From Gilliamella apicola (lineage in GTDB: Bacteria; Pseudomonadota; Gammaproteobacteria; Enterobacterales; Orbaceae): a stretch of 64,000 nt of DNA. The notes beneath the pieces were generated by a model. The model was not told the DNA's origin. It ran no database searches and worked only from the letters and a program-made list of their open reading frames with translations. The DNA is taken from assembly GCF_003202915.1 (NCBI RefSeq), contig NZ_QGLP01000009.1, positions 1 to 64,000 on the forward strand. The letters run 5' to 3'. Positions 17,361-26,456 of the stretch are shown here, piece by piece. The position numbers and the translations under genes are program-made. The stretch's first letter is position 1. The number at the start of each line of letters is the position of its first letter.

Positions 17361-17597
17361 TTAGTACTTTTCACCACGGGCACGAAGTTCAGCTAAAACT
17401 GCATCAATACCCTTTTTATCGATAGTACGCATACCTTTAGCTGATACACGTAATTTTACAAAACGTTTTTCACTCTCAATCCAAAAACGGTGAGTTTGAA
17501 GGTTTGGTAGAAAACGACGTTTAGTAGCATTCATCGCATGAGAACGATTATTTCCTACTAAAGGACCTTTTCCTGTTACTTGGCATACTCGTGACAT
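17361..17597 (-). CDS. rpmB: 50S ribosomal protein L28
   Basis: A 78-residue ribosomal protein, the same length as in E. coli. Visible signatures are [20 protein letters not shown], then [17 protein letters not shown], and the C-terminus ELRARGEKY. It is the first gene of the rpmB-rpmG operon, and a near-consensus sigma-70 promoter lies about 150 bases upstream. Confidence 0.98.
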   Translation of the reverse strand: MSRVCQVTGKGPLVGNNRSHAMNATKRRFLPNLQTHRFWIESEKRFVKLRVSAKGMRTIDKKGIDAVLAELRARGEKY

Positions 17598-17742
17598 GTC
17601 AATAATTCTCCGAAATTTCTATGCTTAAGCCTTGGGCGTAATATGTTAATGGAATTAACCTCGTCAGGCTTTTAGTTTGCTGCAGTTCTATTTGAGAAGC
17701 AGTCTAACCTCTCACACTACACCCATAATAATGAGGTAGCGA

Positions 17743-17771
17743 AGTATACGCTTTTAATGGCAATTTCTCAA
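17743..17771 (-). promoter_or_regulatory. sigma-70 promoter for rpmB-rpmG
   Basis: On the minus strand, TTGAGA (17771-17766) and TATACT (17748-17743) are separated by exactly 17 bases, a near-consensus promoter. It predicts a leader of about 140 bases before rpmB. The gene-free stretch 17598-17973 otherwise holds only a weak CTGC/GCAG dyad in this leader and AT-rich sequence in front of the aroE homologue. Confidence 0.6.
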
Positions 17772-17973
17772 GCATTATATTAAGTAAGCTTGAAAATAAG
17801 TTTTTAATTGAAAAAAGATTAATAAACCTATATTGGTTATTATGGCGAAATAATTATCGCATAATATGCATTGTTTTTGTTCAATATATAATGATTTAAT
17901 CTTATAATAACAATTTATTAATAGTATAGATTTTATCTATTAGCCTTAATTTTCTTACTTTCAAGGAGATAGT

Positions 17974-18804
17974 ATGAGTCAGTTTACGCCATATAGCATC
18001 TATGGCATTATCGGTTATCCTTTGGGGCATAGTATGAGCCCACTTATTCATACAACATCATTTCAAGATTATGGTATTCCTGCTGTACTTGTGCCTTTTC
18101 CAACACCTCCTGAAGAGATTGAAACACTTTTTAAGTCAGTACGATTACTCCATATTCGTGGTTTATGCGTTACCATTCCACACAAACAAGCCATTATTCC
18201 TTATTTAGATGAAGTCAGCGAGCATGTTAAAAAAGCTGGTGCTGCCAATTTAGTTTATTGGGATGGTGATAAACTTTGTGGTGATAACACTGATATTATT
18301 GGTTTTATGCAACCATTAATGCAAAAGAAAGTACCCGCTGAATATAAAAAAGTATTAATACTAGGTGCGGGTGGCGCAGCTCGCGCGGCAGTTGTTGGTT
18401 TACATGATCTTGGATATAGCGATATAACGGTTACCGATATTGTCACTGATTTACCAGAAGCATTAGCGAAAGAATTTAATCTTAAAACGGTAGCTTGGGA
18501 AGATAGAGATAAAGTTGAAGCACAAATTATCGTTAACTCAACACCATTAGGTATGCAAGGTAAATTTGAAGAGCAAACGCCTTATGAACAAGCGTGGTTC
18601 AAAGGTAAAGGTATCGCTTATGATATTGTGTATACCCCATATAACACGAAATTTAGACAAGAGGCTGAAAAAGCCGGTTGGGAGTCGATTTCTGGACGTG
18701 AGATGTTTATTGGTCAAGCAAATGCTCAATTTAAAATTTGGACAGGAAAAGATCTTTCCGATAGAGCAAAACAAGCAGTGATTGATGCTTTAGCTGGAAA
18801 ATAA
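17974..18804 (+). CDS. aroE: shikimate dehydrogenase family protein (AroE homologue)
   Basis: It reduces 3-dehydroshikimate to shikimate, or catalyses a related quinate/shikimate reaction. It has 276 residues. The substrate-binding serines are S20 and S22 (GHSMSPLIH). The catalytic pair is K71 (VTIPHK) and D107 (GDNTDIIGF). The dinucleotide loop is GAGGAARAAV at 131-140. The NADP-recognising NRT motif of E. coli AroE is not present; the same place reads VTDIVTD with D155 at the end of strand 2, which usually favours NAD. It may therefore be a paralogue of the biosynthetic enzyme. AAGGAGA precedes the ATG. aroL lies 0.7 kb downstream. Confidence 0.85.
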   Translation: MSQFTPYSIYGIIGYPLGHSMSPLIHTTSFQDYGIPAVLVPFPTPPEEIETLFKSVRLLHIRGLCVTIPHKQAIIPYLDEVSEHVKKAGAANLVYWDGDKLCGDNTDIIGFMQPLMQKKVPAEYKKVLILGAGGAARAAVVGLHDLGYSDITVTDIVTDLPEALAKEFNLKTVAWEDRDKVEAQIIVNSTPLGMQGKFEEQTPYEQAWFKGKGIAYDIVYTPYNTKFRQEAEKAGWESISGREMFIGQANAQFKIWTGKDLSDRAKQAVIDALAGK

Positions 18805-18956
18805 AAGTTAAAAACATCCATCTTATTAAATTGAGGTGGATGTGTAGTTAATCTTCATCCTAAAAATTTATTAAATCTACAAAAAAGCAGTAAGAGTGAT
18901 AGGTAGTAAGTGTGATTGGTAAATTTAAAATGTGATTGAAAAGGAGTATTTAATTT

Positions 18957-19310
18957 ATGACTAATTTAGAATTACAAGCATTTCGCCGTTTTCTAATGCT
19001 AAAAGTTTCAGAAGCAAGTGAGTATATTGGTAAAACCGATGTGGAAACATGGCGCAATTGGGAAAACAATACTTTACCTATTCCTGAAAATGTAGCCACA
19101 GCGATGAAAGAACTAAAAAATCTACGTAGTGAAAAAATACAATTGATTATCAATAGCATTAATGACCGTGTTGGTAGCAACACTATTCGTTATTTCATGA
19201 CATATCAAGAGTTTAAAAAGGTTAATCCTGAACTTGATGTGATCCAATGGCGATTACATCAATCTATTGCTACAGAGCTTTACTTTCGAGGTTTAGAGAA
19301 GTTGTGTTGA
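18957..19310 (+). CDS. YdiL/DUF1870-family DNA-binding protein, resembling Aca2
   Basis: A 117-residue protein with an N-terminal XRE-like helix-turn-helix (about residues 4-45). It contains LELQAFRRFLMLKVSEASEY, the WRNWENN segment and a C-terminal VIQWRLHQSIATELYFRGLE block. This arrangement is that of YdiL (DUF1870) and, as far as I recall, of Aca2, the repressor of phage anti-CRISPR operons. No anti-CRISPR-like gene is seen beside it: 152 bases upstream and 205 downstream are empty. AAGGAG lies about 10 bases before the ATG. It is probably a dimeric transcriptional regulator. Its target is unknown; phage origin is one possibility. Confidence 0.7.
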   Translation: MTNLELQAFRRFLMLKVSEASEYIGKTDVETWRNWENNTLPIPENVATAMKELKNLRSEKIQLIINSINDRVGSNTIRYFMTYQEFKKVNPELDVIQWRLHQSIATELYFRGLEKLC

Positions 19311-19515
19311 TTTTTAGACACAATGCTAAATTATCTTTAAATAATGCTGTGTAAATTGTAACAATATATTTACAGTGTTGCTTATTATTATTCTATTTTA
19401 AATCATATGGATAGCATGTAATTAAATCATTCTGTAAAAAAATATTGCAAAAATAAAAATGAATCACTAGCATAGGTAACTTAGATTTAGAGCGGTATAT
19501 CAAGAAGGACCCAAA

Positions 19516-20031
19516 ATGAAGAAAACAATTTTTTTAGTTGGCGCAAGAGCAGCTGGCAAAACAACCATGGGTAAAATGTTAGCCAATAAGTTATCATTTT
19601 CTTTTATTGATACAGATTGTCATTTACTTGAAACTACGCAGAGAACGGTTGCTGAAATTGTTGAAAAAGAGGGTTGGGAAGGTTTTCGTGCTAGAGAAAG
19701 CCAAGTCCTTATTGATACAGCTAAGCCGAATCGCGTGATCGCAACTGGCGGTGGTATGGTGTTAGCCGAACAAAATCGACAGTTTATGAAACAAAATGGC
19801 ATTGTTATTTTTCTATCTGCTCCGGCGGCAACCTTAGCAGCTCGTTTGATGAAAGATCCTAATGTCGCACAACGACCATCATTAACCGGTTTATCCATTT
19901 CTGATGAGATGGAAAAAGTGCTTGCTGAGCGTTTACCATTATATCATGATGCTGCGCATCATATTGTCGATGTTGATCAGGACGAAAATATAATTCTCAA
20001 TCAGATGATTGAAAAACTGCAAAGTCACTAA
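19516..20031 (+). CDS. aroL: shikimate kinase, AroL type
   Basis: It phosphorylates shikimate to shikimate-3-phosphate in aromatic amino acid biosynthesis. It has 171 residues. The Walker A motif is G9-ARAAGK-T16. IDTDCHLLE and the substrate-binding block TVAEIVEKEGWEGFRARES are followed by VIATGGGMVLAEQNRQFM and the arginine-containing lid near AQRPSLTG. Length and the AEIVE/GFRARE blocks match AroL (shikimate kinase II) better than AroK. AAGGA lies 8 bases before the ATG. Confidence 0.93.
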   Translation: MKKTIFLVGARAAGKTTMGKMLANKLSFSFIDTDCHLLETTQRTVAEIVEKEGWEGFRARESQVLIDTAKPNRVIATGGGMVLAEQNRQFMKQNGIVIFLSAPAATLAARLMKDPNVAQRPSLTGLSISDEMEKVLAERLPLYHDAAHHIVDVDQDENIILNQMIEKLQSH

Positions 20032-20198
20032 ATTAACTTCGTTCATTTTCTGCCATCAATTATTCATTAAACTATTTCTAAAGATTAGTTTTATCTATTT
20101 TTATATCTTTGAATTTTTCAAAAAGTACTTGCCATTAGATAAAAAATAAATAAAAATACAAAAATTGTGAATAAATATTCATTTTGGATGGTAGTGCG

Positions 20199-21527
20199 AT
20201 GAAAGAGAGAACAACTGAACTTGTTGACGGTTTAAGGCATTCAGTCCCTTATATTAATGCCCATCAAGGAAAAACCTTCGTTATTTTATTAACTGGGGCA
20301 GTGTTAAAAAGTAATAATTATGCAAGTATCATTAGTGACATTGGTTTGTTACATAGTTTAGGTATTAAATTGGTGATTGTTAATGGTGCGCGTAACCAAA
20401 TAGATGAGTCGTTAAAAAACCATAATATCCAACCAAAATATCATAAAAATACCCGGATCACTGATGCTTCAACGCTAGAGATTGTTAAACAAATAACTGG
20501 ATTATTACAACTTAATATTACCGCCAGTTTATCAATGAGCTTAAATAATACGCCATTGCAAGGTGCCCATATTAATGTGGTCAGTGGTAACTTTGTTATA
20601 GCGCAACCATTAGGTGTTGACGATGGTGTTGATTATTGTCATACCGGAAAAATTCGACGAATTAATAATGAAACGATCGATGAACAGTTAGACCGTGGCT
20701 CGATTGTATTACTCGGTCCGGTGGGTGTATCGGTGACTGGCGAAAGCTTTAACTTGTCATCAGAAGATGTTGCAGCCGAAGTTGCCATTCGTCTTAAAGC
20801 TGATAAATTAATAAGTTTTTGTGCTGAACAGGGAGTACTTGATGAACAACAGCATGTAATTACTGATCTTTTCCCTGTTGATGCTGATAATTATGTTAAT
20901 TACAAAGAACAAACTGGCCAATATCTATCTAGTGAGGCGCGTTTTTTGCGTGCAGCATCTAAAGCATGTCGTAATGGGGTACGTCGTAGTCATTTGGTCA
21001 GCTATTTAGTGGATGGATCTATTTTACAAGAACTATTTTCGCGCGACGGTATCGGTACCCAAGTTTCGATGGAACATTCTGAACAAATTCGCTTGGCAAC
21101 CATAAATGATATTGGTGGAATTTTAGAGCTGATTCGACCACTTGAAGAACAAGGTATTTTAGTCAAACGCTCAAGAGAACAGTTAGAAATTGAAATCGAT
21201 AAATTTACTATTATTGAACGTGATCATATGACCATTGGTTGTGCTGCACTCTATCCTTATCCAGAAGAAAAGATGGGCGAAATGGCTTGTTTAGCCATTC
21301 ATCCACAATATCGTAACTCATCACGCGGTGATTTATTGTTAGAAAAAATTGCGGAACGAGCCAATAATTTAGGATTAGAAAAAATCTTTGTGCTTACTAC
21401 TCGTAGTATCCATTGGTTCCGTGAAAAAGGTTTCAATCCAGCTGAAGTGGATGATCTACCGATTAAAAAGAAACAACTTTATAATTATCAAAGAAATTCG
21501 AAAATTTTAATGTTTGATTTGATCTAA
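20199..21527 (+). CDS. argA: N-acetylglutamate synthase ArgA
   Basis: It acetylates glutamate with acetyl-CoA, the first step of arginine synthesis, and is feedback-controlled by arginine. It has 442 residues (443 in E. coli). The N-terminal amino-acid-kinase-like domain runs to about residue 280 and includes [20 protein letters not shown]. The C-terminal GNAT domain includes [20 protein letters not shown]. An in-frame TTG at 20184 exists, but ATG 20199 aligns with the E. coli start and is preceded by GGATGG. It is a single gene followed by a terminator. Confidence 0.95.
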   Translation: MKERTTELVDGLRHSVPYINAHQGKTFVILLTGAVLKSNNYASIISDIGLLHSLGIKLVIVNGARNQIDESLKNHNIQPKYHKNTRITDASTLEIVKQITGLLQLNITASLSMSLNNTPLQGAHINVVSGNFVIAQPLGVDDGVDYCHTGKIRRINNETIDEQLDRGSIVLLGPVGVSVTGESFNLSSEDVAAEVAIRLKADKLISFCAEQGVLDEQQHVITDLFPVDADNYVNYKEQTGQYLSSEARFLRAASKACRNGVRRSHLVSYLVDGSILQELFSRDGIGTQVSMEHSEQIRLATINDIGGILELIRPLEEQGILVKRSREQLEIEIDKFTIIERDHMTIGCAALYPYPEEKMGEMACLAIHPQYRNSSRGDLLLEKIAERANNLGLEKIFVLTTRSIHWFREKGFNPAEVDDLPIKKKQLYNYQRNSKILMFDLI

Positions 21528-21541
21528 AAACCTATCGCCAA

Positions 21542-21575
21542 GAAAAAGTCCGTATTACAACGGACTTTTTATTTT
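21542..21575. terminator. bidirectional terminator between argA and the ulaA-like gene
   Basis: AAAAAGTCCG and CGGACTTTTT form a 10-bp stem with a short loop and flanking A and T runs. It serves the two convergent genes. Confidence 0.85.
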
Positions 21576-21577
21576 GT

Positions 21578-22831
21578 TTAACTAAAAAGTTTAACAATAA
21601 ATTCGGTGATTAACGATAATGATGTGAAATCAGGATCGGCAAAAGTCACACCTTCAACACCTAAAAATGCAAAGAGAGGTAGTGCAAGTGCAGGTAATAC
21701 GCATAAAAGTAAACCGTTAACGAAAGCCGCAATAATCGCTCCTCTTGCGCCACCAGTTGAGTTACCAAAGATTGCCGCTGTACCACCGGTGATGAAACTT
21801 GCCATTATTCCAGGAATAATAATTGGCAAACCAATAAAAGGAAAAACAATCACGCAGGCTATTTCAGTAAAGAAGCTAACAATAAAGCCCACTAATACAC
21901 AATTTGGTGCTTTATCAAATAACACCATCGGATCGACCGCTGGCACACAACCCGGTGCAACAACTTGAGCAAATCCTTTAAAAGCAGGAATAATTTCTTC
22001 AGTAAAAATAGCGACCCCTTTTTTAGCAATGTACAGGCCACCGGCAAAAATTGCAGATTGTTCCAACGCAAAAATAATGAATGTATTATTTTTAAGAATA
22101 TCTTTTAAATAATCAGCAGAAGAAAACGCGCCAGATAAACATAGTAAGACAAACATAGTAATAAATGTCGCGACATCAGACTGCCTTAAAAAGCTAAAAC
22201 GGTCATTGATTTTAATCTGTTCAATATCATTTTTTTTATTTCCGAGCCATTTACCTAAATAAGATCCTATTAAATATGAAATAGTCCCTGCATGAGCAAT
22301 ACAATAATTATTATTGCCTATTATTGTCTGGCTAAATTTAGAGAGTAAAGTTGGAAATACCGCCATATAAAGCCCAATAATAATTGCGCCAGTAGCAACA
22401 ATGGTATAGCCATTATAGCCCATCCCTTGTAAAACAGCGGTGAATGAAAATGCCATAAATAGCACTAGGTGCAAGGATAGATAAATTGATTTAAAGCGGG
22501 TAAATCTGGCCAACAGGAGATTAATTATCATCGCAAAAAAGAGAATAAAAGCAGCACTTGTGCCAAGTGATTCCATCGTTAACGCGGTAATAGCTTCATT
22601 ACTAGGTACTACCCCATGCATTCCAAAAGCGTGTGTAAACATGTTACTAAACATAATTAACACACCACCTAAGATTTTTCCCCCAGTCTTAATTAATACA
22701 AAACCAATAAATGAAAGTAGTGTACCGGTAATAATTTTAGAAATTTTAGCTCTCTGTAATATCAGACCAATAAAAGCAACTAATGCAATAATGATAGCTG
22801 GCTGACCAAAAATATTTAGAAAAAGCGCCAT
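21578..22831 (-). CDS. PTS EIIC, ascorbate/UlaA (SgaT) family, without partner EIIA/EIIB
   Basis: A membrane protein of about 417 residues and 10-11 segments. It belongs to the UlaA family of phosphotransferase EIIC components, as shown by the inverted-repeat layout, the FIGFVLIKTGGKILGG segment and the C-terminal FGNSTGGARGAIIAAF and PIIIPGIM blocks. E. coli UlaA imports L-ascorbate with UlaB and UlaC. Here no EIIA or EIIB gene and no ascorbate enzymes are adjacent, so the substrate is unknown. The frame is open further upstream, but ATG 22831 has GGAGTGGA before it and starts at the first membrane segment. A CRP-like site and a 203-bp repeat array lie upstream. Confidence 0.75.
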   Translation of the reverse strand: MALFLNIFGQPAIIIALVAFIGLILQRAKISKIITGTLLSFIGFVLIKTGGKILGGVLIMFSNMFTHAFGMHGVVPSNEAITALTMESLGTSAAFILFFAMIINLLLARFTRFKSIYLSLHLVLFMAFSFTAVLQGMGYNGYTIVATGAIIIGLYMAVFPTLLSKFSQTIIGNNNYCIAHAGTISYLIGSYLGKWLGNKKNDIEQIKINDRFSFLRQSDVATFITMFVLLCLSGAFSSADYLKDILKNNTFIIFALEQSAIFAGGLYIAKKGVAIFTEEIIPAFKGFAQVVAPGCVPAVDPMVLFDKAPNCVLVGFIVSFFTEIACVIVFPFIGLPIIIPGIMASFITGGTAAIFGNSTGGARGAIIAAFVNGLLLCVLPALALPLFAFLGVEGVTFADPDFTSLSLITEFIVKLFS

Positions 22832-22893
22832 AGTTCCACTCCAAAGATAATAATAAAATATTGGATCATTATAAATAAAACGCCATTTCATTT

Positions 22894-22909
22894 TGTGTTT
22901 TGGATCACA
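22894..22909. promoter_or_regulatory. CRP-like binding site upstream of the orphan EIIC
   Basis: On the + strand it reads TGTGTTTTGGATCACA, that is TGTGT-N6-TCACA, with 9 of 10 half-site bases matching CRP. It is centred about 70 bases before the start codon at 22831. Confidence 0.5.
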
Positions 22910-22991
22910 ATTTAACAAATGAAATATACAGATAATCAATTAGTAACAAATTATTTATCTTAATTGCCGATGCTAATATGATCTTTTTCAA

Positions 22992-23676
22992 CTAATGTTT
23001 GTTTGAGTTATGGCAGTTATTGTAAAAAAGTTGTGAGTCAGTAAGCGTCACTAAATTTTGAGTAGTAACCAACTAGCCATTAACTAAGCCGAGATTGACA
23101 AGATGCTATACAGAAATCGTTTAAATCAGTTTTATTTGCAAAAAATATCCTCGGCGCATTTTGATTAATATTTTAATTAATTATTTTTATCGCTAATGTT
23201 TGTTTGAGTTGTGGTAGTTTTTTATAAAAAATTAAGAAATCTTTACCACGTTTCTAAATTTTGAGTAGTAACCAGCTAACCATTAAGTAAGCCAAGATTG
23301 ATAAAATGCTATACAGACATCATTTAAATCAATTTTATTTCTCAAAAATATCCTCGGCGCACTTCTGACTAATATTCTAATTAATTATTTTTATCGCTAA
23401 TGTTTGTTTGAGTTGTGGTAGTTTTTTATAAAAAAATTGAGAAGTCTTTACCTCGTTTCTAAATTATTGAGTAATAACCAGCTAACCATTAACTAAGCCG
23501 AGATTGATAAAATGCTATACGACATCTTTTAAATCAATTTTTTTCTCAAAAATATCCTCGGTGCATTTTGATTAATATTTTAATTAATTATTTTTATCGC
23601 TAATGTTTGTTTGAGTTATTGCTGTTTTTTGTGAAAAATGAGAAGGGCTACACCGTGTTACTGGTTTTGAGAATAA
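22992..23676. repeat. tandem array of a ~203-bp non-coding repeat (three full copies plus a partial one)
   Basis: The block TAATGTTTGTTTGAGTT recurs at 22993, 23194, 23398 and 23601, giving periods of 201, 204 and 203 bases. Each unit then carries TGAGTA(G)TAACCA.CTA.CCATTAA, an AAGCC(G/A)AGATTGA block, ATGCTATAC, and AATATCCTCGG(C/T)GCA, and ends in TTAATTAATTATTTTTATCGC-like sequence. In copy 1, GCCGAG and CTCGGC are exact inverted arms within the unit. Copy 4 fades out near 23676. Copies differ by point changes and small indels. I see no reading frame conserved through all copies. The array lies upstream of the ulaA-like gene and downstream of sorC. Confidence 0.9.
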
Positions 23677-23832
23677 GAGGTGGAGTTATAAAACAAACTT
23701 AGTGGATTATAATAATTTTAGACCTGATGCATTTATAATATCAAGCTTAACGGTTGGCGAGTTAATCAGATATAGGTAAAAAGTTAACTATAGTTAAGGT
23801 CTATTTTAGCTAGAATCAATCGAAATATGAGC

Positions 23833-23882
23833 GTTACCTATTTTGATATTAAGCAGGTAAATTGACAATCAAAACAGGTAAC
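23833..23882. repeat. inverted repeat with 15-base arms
   Basis: GTTACCTATTTTGAT (23833-23847) and ATCAAAACAGGTAAC (23868-23882) are complementary at 14 of 15 positions and separated by 20 bases. Apart from this dyad I see nothing recognisable in 23677-24095: no gene, no strong promoter and no T run that would make a standard terminator. Confidence 0.6.
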
Positions 23883-24095
23883 ACTCTGTTAACTAAGATC
23901 TTTATCTAATGCAATCTAAACTAACACATTAAATTATTTATTAGTTATTTTACTACCATTTTCTTTAATAATATCGGTTCTTTTTTCTACCTTAGAATTT
24001 GTTAATGGAGTCACAAATTTGAAAAGTAATTTATAAAAAATGAAATAGCGCTTTAATTTGTGGTGTGCTGCCTATATAGCCATTTACTCAGGTAA

Positions 24096-25067
24096 TCAAA
24101 TGACTAATTGATTAGCCATTTCATCACTGACGACTAATATATCGATATAATTTGCATTTAATGCGGCAATCAAACTATTGAGTTTTTCCGCATCACCACT
24201 CGCACATATTTTTAAAGGAATTTTTTTGAGATTTTCTAAGGTAACACCAATGATTTGATCATGAAAAGGGGTTTGTAATTCCTTACCGTTTTTATCGTAA
24301 AATCGCGACAAAATATCGCCGACAATCTTTCTATTGGTAATTTTTTGAAAAAGCTCACCATAAAAACCATACCAAATTGAGTTTTTTGATATCGCTGGAC
24401 AACCAATACTAAATAAAGCAATGGTGATTTTATCCCACCAATTATTGAGTTCTTTCATATGCTGAGTTTTGGCAATTTCGCTTTTTAAATTTGCAGTATC
24501 AACGATAGCTGGGTAATCAATCAGTATCGCTTTGCTTTTAAGTTTATCTGAGAGTTTATAAGCAATATTATTGACATGGTATTTAGTTTCGATCTTGCCA
24601 GAAGGACCACCTATCATTGGCACGATAGTAACGTTTTCGAAGGTAGCATTATCATTTTTTACGCTATTAACAATATAATTGATCGACCGTCCCCAAGACA
24701 CACCAATGACATCATTTTTGGTAATATTTTTCAGTAGGACATTTGAGGCGACATTACAAACAATTTGATTTTTACTTTCATTGTCCATATCAAGATTAAC
24801 CGGAACGACAATAACTTGTTTTAAATGATATTTATTACAAATTTTTTCTTCTAACGCGATATCCGGTAACAAATTATAATTAATCGAAATCGAAACAATG
24901 CCAAGCTCGCGTATTGTTTTTAACATTCGGCTAATGCTTGAACGGTGTATATTAACGATTTTTGCTATTTCCGACTGTGTTTTGTTTTCTTCATAATACA
25001 GCTGAGCAATCTTAATTAACATCTTATGTTGTTCAAGCTCGTCGTTGCTAAAATTTTGATTAATCAT
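24096..25067 (-). CDS. sorC: SorC-family regulator of the L-sorbose operon
   Basis: A 323-residue transcriptional regulator. The N-terminal helix-turn-helix is ENKTQSEIAKIVNIHRSSIS, about residues 27-46. The C-terminal sugar-phosphate-binding domain has the family marks VGVSWG-like IGVSWGRSI and VPMIGGPSG. It lies immediately downstream of sorE with a 103-base gap. In Klebsiella SorC both represses and, with sorbose, activates the operon; here sorC is at the 3' end rather than the front. The operator candidates are the TTCACAAATG repeats before sorF. Confidence 0.85.
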   Translation of the reverse strand: MINQNFSNDELEQHKMLIKIAQLYYEENKTQSEIAKIVNIHRSSISRMLKTIRELGIVSISINYNLLPDIALEEKICNKYHLKQVIVVPVNLDMDNESKNQIVCNVASNVLLKNITKNDVIGVSWGRSINYIVNSVKNDNATFENVTIVPMIGGPSGKIETKYHVNNIAYKLSDKLKSKAILIDYPAIVDTANLKSEIAKTQHMKELNNWWDKITIALFSIGCPAISKNSIWYGFYGELFQKITNRKIVGDILSRFYDKNGKELQTPFHDQIIGVTLENLKKIPLKICASGDAEKLNSLIAALNANYIDILVVSDEMANQLVI

Positions 25068-25170
25068 AGTTGCGTTATCTTATTTTTTAGTTATTAAATA
25101 CTCCGTTTTTTATTCACCCCAAGAAGTCTTTTTGTATGACAACTCGAAGTGAATAGAGTATACCAAAAAA

Positions 25171-26415
25171 TCAAGAATCTATATCAGGAAAATAGTTTAA
25201 AACATAATCTTCGGCCTCTTTTGACCAAATGCCATGATTTTTAGACAATATCTTATGTAAAGCGACATCATCCGCATCTTCATTTAGTGATTCTAAATTT
25301 TTAAGATCAAACTTTTTGTGGGTATAAACCAACTTTTTTCCACCTTTAATTTGATCCTGTATTTGCGTGACTTTACTCGCTTGATCAATACCCATAATGT
25401 GCGATACGATTTTTGCCACATCGACAGCTCCCGATTCAATAAGTTTAACTGCTTCGCGCATATCATTGGTATTACCGCCTGAAGTACCAACGATATGGAT
25501 AAAATTATAATGAACATCGTAGAAGTTAATTTCAGCAGAAAAGTTCTTATCTTGTGGACCGGCAAAAAAGTTAAGGCAACCGTCAATCGCCAATAATTGT
25601 GAGGCAAGTTGAATCAACTCTTGCGAAGGTAAGAAAACAAAAACATCATCAAAACTTCCGGTTGTGGATTTATTTTTTAATAATGAGACTTGATCATCAA
25701 TATTGGCAATATCCACAAATTCTAATTCAATACCATTACGAGATTGATAAAGGCTTTTTAGATGTGCTATTTTTTCTTTGCTGCGACCAGTTACGACAAT
25801 TTTTTTTGGGGCGACAGGGCCACCTAATGCATAATCTATTGCCAACATTCCCATCGGACCAGTACCACCTAAAATAATCAAATTACCATTAGGTTTTATT
25901 CCCATGATATGTTCATAACTATTTGGCTTTAAATGAAAATTAGCATTGAATGCACCAATAATGCATGATAGCGGTTCAATTAACGCGCCTTCAAAATAGG
26001 TTTGTCCATCATAAAGGATTAAGCAGTCTTGTTTCAGTACATCATGGTTAATTATCATGTAAGTTGCACAACCACCGGTATATGGATAGGAGTAACCGAC
26101 ACAGTAAGGACTATCCGCAAGTTGCAAATTGGCTTGAACGACATATTTTTGTCCTGGTTTAAATTTATGCTGCCATTTTTTCCCAACTTTTATAATTTCA
26201 CCGCAACATTCATGTCCAATGATAATTGGGTTATTTTTTAAATCAGGTGGTGTTTTTTTATGATTTTCACCTTGATTAACTAATTTCAATGAAGACATAC
26301 ACATACTATCAACAATGACGGTCACTAGAATTTCATCATCAGTAATATCTGGTAGTTCAAATGACGCTAAGCGCAAATCATTTTTGCCATATAGTCTAAC
26401 CGCATGAGTTCTCAT
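25171..26415 (-). CDS. sorE: L-sorbose-1-phosphate reductase SorE (zinc alcohol dehydrogenase family)
   Basis: It reduces L-sorbose-1-phosphate, the product of PTS uptake, to D-glucitol-6-phosphate with NAD(P)H. It has 414 residues of the medium-chain dehydrogenase fold. Zinc-site and family marks are NPIIIGHECCGEIIKVGKKW and the dinucleotide loop ILGGTGPMGMLAIDYA. The protein is longer than common alcohol dehydrogenases, as SorE is. AGAGGAA precedes the start. It follows the four PTS genes after a 161-base gap with a hairpin. The next enzyme, glucitol-6-phosphate dehydrogenase, is missing from this cluster but present as SrlD at 33.7 kb. Confidence 0.88.
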   Translation of the reverse strand: MRTHAVRLYGKNDLRLASFELPDITDDEILVTVIVDSMCMSSLKLVNQGENHKKTPPDLKNNPIIIGHECCGEIIKVGKKWQHKFKPGQKYVVQANLQLADSPYCVGYSYPYTGGCATYMIINHDVLKQDCLILYDGQTYFEGALIEPLSCIIGAFNANFHLKPNSYEHIMGIKPNGNLIILGGTGPMGMLAIDYALGGPVAPKKIVVTGRSKEKIAHLKSLYQSRNGIELEFVDIANIDDQVSLLKNKSTTGSFDDVFVFLPSQELIQLASQLLAIDGCLNFFAGPQDKNFSAEINFYDVHYNFIHIVGTSGGNTNDMREAVKLIESGAVDVAKIVSHIMGIDQASKVTQIQDQIKGGKKLVYTHKKFDLKNLESLNEDADDVALHKILSKNHGIWSKEAEDYVLNYFPDIDS

Positions 26416-26456
26416 ATATTCCTCTTATTTTTAAATTTGGTTAAATTGGTTGATGG

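Noticed and set aside
23113-23370. A peptide of about 20 residues (MLYR...ISSAHF) in repeat copies 1 and 2, and a very short hydrophobic peptide (MxSWLLLKI) on the other strand
   Set aside because: Copy 3 breaks the first frame with an early stop after an indel, and the minus-strand peptide has only about 9 residues with a changed end in copy 3. Neither has a good ribosome binding site.
22992-23676. CRISPR array
   Set aside because: The repeat unit is about 203 bases, far longer than CRISPR repeats, and there are no unique spacers of constant length between short repeats.
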